Shown in pieces: positions 37,438 to 51,066 of a stretch of 64,000 nucleotides of DNA (the stretch's first letter is position 1; every line of letters begins with the position of its first letter). This DNA is from Ecdyonurus torrentis (Eukaryota; Arthropoda; Insecta; Ephemeroptera; Heptageniidae): contig OX439137.1 in assembly GCA_949318235.1 (NCBI GenBank), positions 20,486,694 to 20,550,693 of the forward strand, in the 5' to 3' direction. The notes beneath the pieces were generated by a model. That model saw nothing but the letters and a program-made list of their open reading frames with translations, did no database searches and was not told the origin of the DNA. Position numbers and translations under genes: made by a program.

Positions 37438-38386
37438 GTACTTATTATTGATTTTATTTTATAAATATATAATCGCATGAGTTCAATTTTTTGTATAGTA
37501 TAAGTAGTAATTTTGTAAGGTGTTGGTTTTATGAAAGGTGATAGGAATAAATTATATAAGTTATGCTTCGTTGCTTATAGTATGAATTACATAAATAATT
37601 ATGCTACATATAGGACATAATACATACTGCTATTTAGTATATAGCATAAATTATTTTGGTTTTGAAAATTTTTGATAAAATTATTCAATGGCATTTTATT
37701 TTCCGTGTAAAGAAAAAAAAAAGTATAAGAACCAGAAAAAAAACTTTTAAATTAAACAAATTGGGTGATAGTAATTTAATAAGTTCTGTTCATTAAAGGA
37801 AGAAAAATCCAATATTCTTAAATTAAAAATTCTCAACTAATAATAATAAAGACACTGAAATTAACAAACCATATACAATAACAAAAAAATGAAGTATATC
37901 AATTTCAAGCAAAATTAAATTAGCACCCCCTCCCCCCCCCCCCTCCAAAAAAAAAGTTATGTAACAGTTAACCTTAAACATAATAAGGGTATTTAATATT
38001 TAAGTGTTTATTTTTAATGGAAAAAACATGATTTTTAGTTAATAATTTGAATTCCATTCAAAAATACGCATGTAAAAAAAAAAAGAAGAACTAAGATAAT
38101 TGTTTTAAAATTTAATATATAACTACAGGAAACTGAAAAAATTAACACTAATACTAAGTAATTATTTCATACATAATACTTTAAATGTTTCTTAAATACT
38201 TTTTAAATAACTTATTATTTATTTTTCAATATATTATACATAGAGGACTTAAAGAGAAAATAATTACTAATGGGATTTATTTAGCCGTGATACAATTTAG
38301 AGCCATTTTTTTGCATGAATTTGTTTTGCACATACATATAGCTAACGTTAAGTAAAAAACCTTCTACGAATTCGACAATTCAACGT

Positions 38387-38480
<94 letters not shown>

Positions 38481-39553
38481 GATCTTAAACCAGAGTATTC
38501 TGGATAAATTTTTAGGCAAATATATTTCTGTACACGGTAAAAATAATTATGAAATTTATTATCCTGCATTGAAATCTCTATATAATATATATTGTAGAGC
38601 ACAAAAGCTACTTTTGTTACTAACATAAGTAATTATGCTAAACATCTTAACTATTATGCTATGTAATCACTATGCAATATAGCATTATTGCATATTATGC
38701 ATAAATGTTGCTGCATTAAGCTAACATAATTATTACGGATATTAATTTGTCCGTGTATATATAATATTTTTATTGCTGCCATATCAAATACATAATACTA
38801 CTCTTTTTAGTTTAAAAGGTATTTTAACCGGCCGATAAGGCTATGCCTTGGTTGGATTATGTATACTTTGTGAATTTAAAAAAAAAAAAAACGCTCTATA
38901 AATAAGCACAAAATTTCATATTATTTGCAACATTATTTTTTGACACATAAAATTAACCATAACATTAAGTAATATATTTTAATTTATTACTACAAAAATT
39001 ATAGGTCATATTTATATAGCTCAATGTCAGAAAGAAAGAGAAAAAAAAAAAACAATGCAAAAATTATTTTATATAATATAATATTTTAATGCAAAAAGTT
39101 ATATAATTGAAACCACTTTCATGGGTCTTTGGTTGATGAAACAATGATAACTAAATAGACTGAGAATTTTTTACTCTTTTTTTCCATTACTTAAGTTAAT
39201 TATAAGCAGCGAAGAGAGACATTCAAGGTTGTTTTTGTCTGCTTAAAGAGAGAAGAAAAAAAAAATGTTACTATCATTACGTCCTCTTTTGTTATTGTGT
39301 TGTATGATAAGAAAAACTTCAAAAAGTTGCGTAGAAATTTAAAAAAAAAAAAAAAAAAAAAAATGGAAAACTTTCTATTATTTTTCTTGTCTTTTATCTA
39401 TTACAAAATTTTTATTATTTGTAATATAATTTTATATAAAAAAAAATAGGAGACGAATTTCTGCGAAATTAAATTTTTATGATTTAAATTAATAAAAATA
39501 TGAGAGTAACAATTATGATTTTATACCATACATATAAAAAAATCTTTAAAAGA

Positions 39554-39604
<51 letters not shown>

Positions 39605-42600
39605 TATATATTTTAGAAAAACGTTTTCAACGACTTTTTAAAATATTTTTAACGTACACTTATGGCATTATAAATATCCAATTTACGCTCGCAATATATC
39701 TATCCAGATTCCAGAGCATATATATGATCCCAAAACCCATGATTATTGTTATTATCCGGCACCTTCTTACATTTAAAAGGATTAATTTAGAACAATTAAC
39801 CTGTCCTGAAAAATTGAAATATTTCAAATTATTCGTAAAGTTTTTTTCTTCTAATTTTTAGGACTATTAGACAAAAAGAAGGATGTTCCACGAGCTATAA
39901 TTAACAAGATATTCAATTTCGCATTGTGATAAAAAAAAAAAAATAAGAATTGCATTTTTTCCCCCCTTTCTACATAAGTGTACTATTAATTTAAATTCAA
40001 GGATTTTAAAAGTATTTTGCATGTTATAAAATATTTAAACTAATTTTAATTGACATCCTAAACGTAATTTAAATGAGATTAATATTTTTTTTTTCCTCGT
40101 AGTAAAATGCATCAACAGGTTGTAAACATTATTATTATTTTTTTTTTTTACTATACAACCTGTCGTAAAAATAAAACTAAAAAGACACTAAACGCCATCT
40201 GTTATGTTTTAGATGAACCAGCAATGCAAAGTATGCGGTGAACCCGCGGCAGGATTTCACTTCGGAGCCTTCACTTGTGAGGGGTGCAAAGTAAGTCAAC
40301 CTTAATTAACGACTGTCTTAATTATCACCACATATGACATTTCAGCTCTTTCACATACGAGCATTTGTTGAATAAAAAATATTCGCCTTTTAAATAATAA
40401 AAAAAAAACTTTTTTTTTTTTTTATTTTTATTTTTATTTTTTTTTATTATTATTAAATTTACTTACTATATTACTTTTGGAAAGGATGATATTTAAACCC
40501 AACTACATGTCTGGCCCACTCTAACCCCATATCTTGTTTTTCCACTTTCCAACTTATAAAGTGTTGATATTTTATTCATTATTATATTGATATAAAATAT
40601 ATTCCCATTATTTTATACATCAAATTTTTTGCATTTTACTTTCTTAATTTTGTTGTACGTTACTGGCTGTTTTAAAAAAAAAACAAATAAAAAAAAGAGC
40701 GTTAAAATCTGTTTTATGCAATTTCGATGAGTTTATTATTATTATTATTATCATTTTTTTTATTATATTTGATATGGGTAGTTTACAGTATACAGTAACA
40801 TCAAATCTTTATAATATGTTGCATATTCGTCTCATCCATTTTTAACCTATATATAAGCCAGAAACATATAACATCATGTGTACAGTTCAATAAACTTAAA
40901 AGAGTTCCTTTTTAGATCTGCATATTTAATTAATTCTTACACACACTTCAATACGTTGTTGTGAAGGGAAATGTGATTTTTAACCCATAGAGTTTTCTAT
41001 ATTGTCATTTTCTATAATATGAATAATTAGAAATATACTGCTTTATACAAGCTTTTTATTCTGCGATAAATTTTAAAATTATAGTTTCATTTGGAATTTT
41101 AACATTGTTACGTTACGTATATATCAATATCATATCAAGATTTGCAATTTATCGGGCAGTCATGTCATTAAAAAAATTAACTTCTATCATTGTTCATAAA
41201 AAAGCAATCATATGGAAATTTCAGTTGACGCAAAACTCTATTTAAATACATGCTATTTCCATATACCAATAGAAATCATTTTTCATTTTTTAAAGTAAAA
41301 AGACTGTACCTGCAATTAGTATCAGTAATTTTTTTCCGTGCATAATTTTTTTCTGAGCAAGATTTTATCTCCTTACATAAATTTTCTTTTTCAGTGTAAT
41401 AAAAAATAAAATACAGTTTGTTCTTTATCATATTCAAAAGATAAAATTACACTAAAATTTATGAAATATAAATACATAATTATTTATCTCATAAAGAATG
41501 CAAACAACAACAATAATGTTAAAAAATATACATATAATTTGAAAATCACCTTCATTATAGCATTTCATAATTATAAGCTTTTACATACATTTTTAAATTC
41601 AAAGATTATAAAAATTATTATACTTACATATGAGTTAGCAAAAATTTAAATAATAATTAATTGTATTTAAATTAAATGACTTATCATAAAAAAAGTTAAT
41701 TTTTAATTTACTTATAAACTCTGTAATTAAGTATTTAAAATTTTAATTTTTTATAATATGTTATTGCAATAAATATTATACAACATATCAAATTTAATTA
41801 AATTTTAATTATTAGTTTACTTTCTATACTATATTAAGAAATTAAATCTGCATTAATATTATGTACAGTACAGTTTCTAATTAATATTTAAAATATAAGA
41901 AAATGTGACAAAAAATAGTACAGGTAAAAGAACATGTTTTATAAAACGCTGCACAATCTCGAAAGTTAATAAATGAATTTAACCGAAGAAATTGAAGATT
42001 TTTAAGTTTTGGTGTCGTTTCGAATAGTTGGATAGCATCGTATCGGTGATTACGCAGCCAAGAACTTATGTCATATTGTATTTTCATTGTGCATTACCAA
42101 TGAGGCCAATTAACAATTATCCACTAATTAGTAAACTGACTGTTATGTTATTATATTATTAATTTATAGTTTAGTATTTTGTTTGTTTCATTTTTTTAAG
42201 AGTATTTTATATGACTATTTTTTACTTTTTCTAAAGAAGAAATTCAATATTATTTAATAAACTTAGAGAAAAAAAAACTAATTTATCATAATTTTAATCT
42301 TTCATGCTTCAATTTTTTTAAAACAATTTATATTCTATTTAACAAGCAGTTTCAGTTTATTTACGATAAAATCTTTAATGACCAAGGTGTATAAAACCAA
42401 GAAATTATGAGATGGGAATTTCATACATATAAATATTACAGTATATTACACATTTTTTAATGTTTCTAACCCTTTCTGTAGCCCCACAAACTGGAAACTA
42501 AAATGTTAAGTAGGCAATTCTAGAACACCTGATGTCAACCTTACCATCAGAAATTGCATACCCTATATAAGGTGTATGCATTCATGTTAAAGTCGACGCC

Positions 42601-43671
42601 AATAACATGGGTGGTATAGGAAAATAAGTCATTTTGCCAGTTAAAAAAAAAATGCAATATTTTTGAGAGCATTGATGCTGTAAATATGTTGAATTACTCT
42701 TGGTATCTCAAATCTCAAGTATATGAGAAAAATAACCATAACAAAAATATTAACAGATTTTCAAAGAAAATTGCCCAAAACCAAGGTGTATATTATATAC
42801 ACCTTACCTAAAACGAAGTTTGTCCTATGCTCGGCAATGATATTTACTATACTCCAGTATGGCCTCCAAGCGCAATAAATATGACGTCATCCGCATACAC
42901 CCTATAAAATTCTACAATTTGTTACCCCAAGTTTGTGAGTCTAGAAAAGGGTTAAAGAATACTTATACTTATGATGATCCTATACATTTTATAAAGAGAA
43001 ATTAAGCTTCGAGCATAACAGTGACTTTTTTTAAAGTTTATAAAGCAATGAATAATTTTCTAATTCAAGAAGTCAATTATATACTTAACTAATACAATCA
43101 AGTTAGCAAAATCAACATTAAACAATTTTAAACGCCACATAAAAATATATATAATAAGATTTTGTAAAACGATTGCATAATCTTTTTATATTTTTTTTAC
43201 TTATAAAAAAAAAAAGAAGACAAAATTAAAGTTAATTATACATTATATTTCACATGATGTTTTGTGTTTCACCTTGAGATTTTTATATAGAAAAAAAAAA
43301 GTAAATTATATCATAACATCATATCCTTCCTGTATGTTCAAGTTTTATGTCCAAAACATTTTAATAGCAATCTAAATAACAATACAGAACACAAAATTCA
43401 TTCATAGAAAAATCTCATGGTTATATACATATTATAAATATATATATAATCTTATCTTAAAAAAAATTATCATTTCCATAAACCGTGCAAAAAAAAAAAA
43501 AAAAAAATGTTACGTTACTAAACTTTGTTTTAATTATAATACTTCCAGGATTTTAATTACTTAAGTTAATACTCTATAATTTTTTTATTAATAATTTTAT
43601 AAAAGTTATACTAACATTTAAAAAAAAAGAAGTAGTTTATTTGTTTATTTGAAGTACAAATGAGTCAAGAG

Positions 43672-43739
<68 letters not shown>

Positions 43740-45144
43740 GAACGATGAGAAAACAACAAAATATAAAAATCTGTTTAAATTACAACTCCCAATAAAATCA
43801 ATAATAATTGATTATCGATAGATAGCTTTACTATATACATACACACATATATATAAGGTGTATTTCGGAAGCTGAGGGTGTCCTAGAGATAACTCGTGCC
43901 GCCAAAGTTAAACTTCAGTAGCAATTTAGCCTAAAGCTAAATAAGTAGCAACAAAATAAGGCGTGGCACACCGTATACTTTGTGTCCCAAGTATCTCATG
44001 AATGAAACAGCTACCGCAAGAACAAGAACATAGTATGTCCTCCAGCTATAACTAACTGATAATATGTATAATAAAAACTACCTTCTATATAATTCTATGT
44101 TATAAAACTGATGTTGTTGTAAATTATAATATAAAATATAAAAATATATATAAAAAAAGAGAGGATGAGGAAATAAAAATAAAGGCAAAAAAAATTTGTT
44201 TATAAGTGAATATAATTTATATATATATAAAGAATAGAAAGAACTACGTTTGTCTATTACATATAAGTAAAATATTTTTATTGCATTTTTTTCTTTTTAT
44301 ACTTACAGAAATTATTGTTTTCATAATTTTAACCCTATGTGTTAAATCTACAATTTTCAAAATTGTGATATTTATTGTTGCAAAAGGATCTCATTTCTCC
44401 TTGGAATATAATTATATAACTTTGTTAGTAACAATGGACCACTTGTAATATGAACCACTTTGCAATGAACGAACTATTTAAAATTTATTTAAACATTCTG
44501 AATGCATTTTTTATAGAAAAATCGTTATCATAAATACGTTGCAACATTTCAAAAGATTTCATTGCGAGTGATATAATAAAAAATATATATATAATCAAAG
44601 TCACCAATAGCATTATTTTTTTTATTATTATTATTTTTTTTTTTTGTAATTTTTATAATTTTTTTGACTTTTTGATTTTAAATATGAGTTATTTAGTTAC
44701 GAGTACAATTTTTTCCTCTGAATTTAGAAAGATATATAAATTATACGAGTGATTAATAGAATCAATTTAGAGGTATTGTTTTATCTTATTATATCTCAAA
44801 TTATATACACTTCGAGATAGAGGTATAATTTACTTAAAAATTTCACATCTTAAGCGAATAAATTGTGAATACAAAAAAGCTATCTATATATATTGAGTGT
44901 TAACCTTAATTCTATTTAAACAAAAATTTTCATCTTTATTTTAAAGTATTAAGGTGCGACATAAAAATTAAGACCAAAAAGTACATTAATAATTATATTG
45001 ATAATTATATACACCGTTGCAGCCCATCATGCAAAATGTATACTTTCTATAATCTATCAATGAAACGAAATTGATTGATTTTTGTATATGTATATATTCA
45101 TTTTTAATAGTGTTAAAAATTAATTATACATCTTGTCAACTTTT

Positions 45145-45189
<45 letters not shown>

Positions 45190-48100
45190 AACCTTATAAT
45201 TTATCAACAAATAAGTAAATATTACTTTTAATTTTAGGTTATACGTGTATTTTTTCAAAGTTTATTTTTTTATATATTTATATTTATAAAAGAAAAGTGT
45301 TCCGTTATGTTTATTTAACTCTTGTGAGTATAAAATTATTTGAAACATGTAATTATTTGTATATTTAATTAAGAAAATGTGACAAAACTATTTAAACACG
45401 TTTAAAATGTCAAAAGTAAAGTAGTAAAAAAAGAAGCAGCTTAAGAAAAAATTTTCATATAGTAAATATAATATAAAAATGGTAAAAAGTATAGCAATAG
45501 AGATTTTTAATACTATTTAAATTTATTTATTGTTCTTCATTTTTTATTTAAGGGTCTGTTTATTTTTTTTATTTATTATTATTATTATTATTTTGTGTGT
45601 CTTTTAAATTTTATTTTTAACTAATGTTTTAACGTTTTTTTATTGCAAATGATAAATTAATTGAATTCATGTAATTCTATTATGTAAGGGAGAAATTTAA
45701 CAACTCTTGCATATTGAAGAAAAAGACAAAATTTTAGCTTCTATTTATTTATTTACTAATTAATTTATTATTATTATGTATTTATTTTTCTAATGTTGAC
45801 TCAAAAAACACGCAACTATAGTGAAAGTGCAATCTTTAGGTTAATTCATATCCACACTTGTGATATGTGTGAGTTATCTGTGTGAGTTATATAATATGTG
45901 TGAGTTATGTTGTGATATTTACTTATGACTTATGAGTATGAGTTACAAATGTAAATCTTATAAAAATGATATCTAAAGGTGAAGTAGCTATATTCAGGTA
46001 TATAATATATTATATAATATTGCAAGAACTGTTCACCGGGAGTTGAACTATGCAATATTTTTGAAAGCATTAATGCTGTAAATATGTTGAATTAGTATCT
46101 CAAGTATGTGAGAAAAATAATAACAAAAAATTAGCTGATTTCCCAAAGAAAATTGCCTAAAGTGAAGATTGTCCTATGCTGAGCAATGTTATTCACTACT
46201 CCAGTATGGCCTCCAAGCGCATTAAATATGACGTCATGCGCACCACATTTCACTATATAGTATCGACAGTCCCCATGCACTGGTAGTGAGTACATAATAT
46301 ACACAATAATCAAGAGTAAAAAAATATTTTAAGTAAAATTTGAATAATTTAAGGTATATTACTCTTTATGCATTTTAGAATTTAGTGTATATAAGCATGA
46401 ATTATTAGGAAAAATGGTAAGTAAGATACTTTTAAACTATTATCAACAATTTAAATACTTAATCTCTAGTATCGCAATTTTAATAATTTTAGATACTCTC
46501 CATGCATTAGAAATTTTATATAAATAGGCATGAATGTTTATGGAGACAATGTTTATTAGTTTTAAACTAAACTAGCCTCTACTTCTTTGTATTCCCAGTG
46601 TATATCAAATACTCTATAGATATATTTTCTCTAAAGTGTATATATCTAACCAATTATTATATAATAAAATACACACGTATGTATTAGCTAATAGTAAAAA
46701 AACGACATTATATTCTATGTTAAATGAGTACACATAAAATTTCGACATTGTTGGATTTGGTGCGTGTTTTGTTACGTCATATCGTGGGTGGATATTTCTG
46801 CAACAATGCAGTGCACGTGACTTGCGTGTCGGAATATTATATACACATTGTTGACTGAATGGCCTTAAATTATACGCTAAATTTACTTTACTCGAATATA
46901 ATAATAACATGATTTTTTTTTATTTGTATATTTTTATAATATGTTTGTCATTGAATTTTTTTCTTCTTCTCCTTATTATTATTGATAAAAAACCTTGGTT
47001 TGTATTTGAATTTAGGTGACAAGTTTTATTATTTATGTCTTTTATACCATGAGTGTGAAATATAGTTGCAAATAAAAACACTTAGACAATTAGGCTTAAA
47101 ACGTTTATGCACGCATACATTTAAAGAAAAAAAATCATTTCAAAGCAACTATTTAGATAATTTAATTACAATTATTATTATTTTTAGTTGAGTTATTTTT
47201 TATTATTTTTTTTTTGTATGTGCGCGTTATACTGAATGCGCTTCAACGCCATACTGGCGCAATGAATAAGCATTGCTCAGTACATGACAAACGTAGGTTT
47301 GGGATACTTTCTTTGGAAATAAGACATTTTTGGCAAAAATGTGTCATTTTCCCACACCAGTCCATGCATGGTATCTAGTGCTCACATATATGGCATCGAC
47401 TTTCATATAAATGCAACCATCTTTTAGCTTTGAATAGTTAGCTTATTTATATTTCTTTTTGTATTAAAAAAAAAACAAAAACAAAAACAAAAGTCTGCAT
47501 TGACCAGAAATTTTTAAATGAGGTTTTACACTTTTACGTGTTTGAAGCTACTAAAATAATTTAAGAAATTTTTCTTCATAACATCCATTATATTTATAAA
47601 GTTGGGGTGAGTGGTGATAAAATCGTCTACGAAAAATATAATTTATAAATTGACTTGCAAATTAGCTTATATTGTAAATTAAAAAAATTTACAAAACAAA
47701 AAATCAGAAAATACACTAAACATTGTATAACCTAATTAATAAAAAAAAAAGAAGAAGAAGAAGAAAAAAACGCATCATAAATTAAGTAATTATGATTTTT
47801 TTCTCTTAGTTAAATAGAAAATCTTATATTTTATTATATATTTATTATAAAACAAACACCTATTAACGTTATCACTATAATATATCGTAAAACGTTTCTT
47901 ATCATAAACAATCATTTCATTCATTAAAAAAAAAAAATCATATTTTTGAAGGTCATTAAAAAATAAATTTATCAATGAAAAAAAAAAAAAAAAAAAAAAT
48001 GCAGCCTTGAAATGGTTTACTAATTTTGACTTATATTTATTTTTATATATAGGTATATAGTAAATACAATTTAAGAATCCTTTTCAGTAATTATAGTTTA

Positions 48101-48287
48101 AAGTTACGTAATTTTCTTATGTAATATAATAATAATCAAAAAAGAGGATCTAATTTTAGGCCAGGGTGATATTAAGGTTATATATTTTATATAGCATATA
48201 CCGGAAGTGGTCACTTATCTTATAGAACTTCTTTTGTTTATATTTAACCAAGCTTTGAATTTTTGTGCAATATTAAAATTATAGATC

Positions 48288-48318
<31 letters not shown>

Positions 48319-51026
48319 AGAAATATAATTTATATAGTTTTTGATATAAGTAATTTTAATTATGACGTTTAAGATTAGAACTTTTTAATAATTGTGCAAT
48401 TTATTTGAGCTATATTTTAATCAAGTGTATTAAAAATTTTCTGAAGTTTTCTATACATACACTCAGATTTTTTTTATGGTAATTACCTGTGATAAAAATA
48501 AAAAGAAATTTTGATATCTTTTATGACGTCAACTTTTACGTAGTTTCTTTACTACTCATGCAAGAATGATGTTTGTAAACCCTGTTTTTCGTGCTTCCAA
48601 TCACACAAAAAAAAAAGACGATCATTTATTGATTTTTAAATGGCATTGCGCATTTTTTTTTATCATTAATGAATGAGTTAAACTAAAATAAACTGCTATA
48701 GTGAGTGATTGTGTGTGTTTTTAGTGCAATAGCGCCCGTTTTTTTCATTGGTCATATATTAAAATACCTATAAAGAGATAATTGAGAATGAATTAACGTT
48801 TCGTTTATAAAGATCTTTTTTTTTTCTAATGTCTATTTCTAAATAAAATTAAAATAGTTTCAATGATCAATAATTAGCTATAATTTTACGTCGCACTATT
48901 TTCTGTTTTTGATTTCTATAGAAATGTCATTTTAAAATATATATTCATTGAAAATCATGTTAAAATATAGAGCCCTTGGAAATTCTTGCGCTCAGTAGCC
49001 ATCTTTCAGGTGATAAATGAACTGTCCAAGAGAATAAAAAACAAAAACAACTGTCGTAATTTAATTTTTAAAAAAAAAAACTTTTTTTTTGTCTTTCTTT
49101 CTTTCTTTCTTTTTTTTTTTTTTTTTTTTTTTTTTGTCTTTTTTTTTTTTTGTCTTTTTTTTTTCTTCTTCTTCTTTTTTTTTAGTTTTGTGCTGTCTGA
49201 TTAAAACCTAGAATGAGCATGTCAAGCGGGGGAAAAATACGTAACTGAATAAACTATACTAATATGCAGAACATAAATATTTATGCTATACAATACAGCA
49301 TAACTGTTATGCTGTCTAGCTATATAAATTCAGCTGTTATATGAATAAATTATGCTGAAATGAAGCTATAGAGTACTATATAGTATAAATATTACAATAT
49401 AATATTGTGAAAATGAATTTTAAAAAAAAACTGGGTTAGTATAAGTTTGTCACCATGATAAATGACGTCCCTGAAATACGTATTATTGCAAGATAATTTT
49501 AATTACACAATTAAAGTATATATATAAAAAAATATGTTATTTTTTTCAAATAACACGGCATTAGTCATTGATATTACATAATTAATCAAACCATCGCGTG
49601 ATTTGATTGGATACACCTATAAAGTTAATACATGAAAACCTATGAGATCAATCAAAAAACACATTTTACTATTAACCTTATGATTTTCAAAATGAGCAAT
49701 TAAAAATTATAATTCTACCGTGAAATGTTGTAAAAAAAAAAAAGTTTCATTAAAGATTTATTAAATATGTAAATTTCACATAGATTTTTTTGATGATTTT
49801 TCTATGTATATATATAATATTTTTTTGTAAATCGATTTTTGAGGCGTGAAAAGAGGATATAAGCAACATTATAATTATCATCTTTTTTCTATAATAATAA
49901 TGTTCAAAAATATGGTTGCATTGAACCGTGGAGAAATTTATTTTATTAAAAGAAAAAAGAGGATAAAAATTTATGAGGGATAAAAAAAATAGGTACCAAA
50001 GTAAATTGTTTACCGTAATGTATACAATATGAATACAAAAAAATATATTTAAGATTGATGCAATAAAAAAGCAGTTACTATTATTTAAGATTGGTTCCTA
50101 GAATTGCAATTATATTATAATATTCTGTATTTTTTATTTTTATTTTTATTTTTTTTAATTTTTAGTTTCCTAATGCTCTTTTTAAAGAAATGTTAGTTGA
50201 TCATTAATTTATTTTAAATTATATTTTTATTCTTGGGGATCGCTATCACTTTTGGCTGAATGGTGAACAATTTTCCTTTTGTTATAATTATTATTTTCAC
50301 CCTTTTAAAATTAGCTAAAAACAATAGACATTATGCTAAAAACCAAGTTCTGCAATTCTATATGGAAGTTATTATTATTTTTTATACAAATTTCTCTTAT
50401 TGTATATGAAATGCCCACCACCAATAAGTCGAAATCAATCGGATTTTGGTTGAGTATTTCACTTAAGAGTTACAAGTTTTAGAACCCTTTGTTTGACAAA
50501 AGCATGAGAAAAAGTAATATACTATATATATAGGAATAAAAATTACTGAAAATACGGTCAAAAATATATAGGAACTAATTGTACTAGCCTATTTTCAGCA
50601 CAATTTGTATATCAGCATTACAATAACATATATGTTATATATAGTATAATTATGTGTAATGTTCTAATGTAGTATGATTTATGCTATAATGATGTAAACG
50701 CAGCATAAATTACATATTTTATTCTTTCCGTGTATAAATCTGTTTACATGGACTTTTAAATATTGAACGTCAAAAACAAAATTACAATATTAAAAAAAGA
50801 AAGAAAAACATTGATGAGATTAGCCGAGGCCCCCACGGATGAGATATATATATTACAAAACAAGTTGTCTCAAATATATAAAATGAAAAGTAATAATAAA
50901 AAAAAAATATGAAGATAATATAAAGTCATTTAAAATGTGATTAATAAAAGTTGAATTATTATTACCCCTTGAGTGTACTTACAAATTACTTGTCGTTCAT
51001 AAATCAAATATATAACAATAAGTGAA

Positions 51027-51066
<40 letters not shown>

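Larger units (their letters stand above)
37438..40212 (+). other. Intron between coding exons 1 and 2
   Basis: 2.8 kb, from GTACTT to GTTATGTTTTAG. It holds two family C MITEs, a (GA)n tract, an (AT)n tract and C-rich runs near 37,925. No further exon was seen. Confidence 0.6.

Noticed and set aside
46614..46910. 98-codon minus-strand frame
   Set aside because: No domain, AT-driven composition and no supporting signals.
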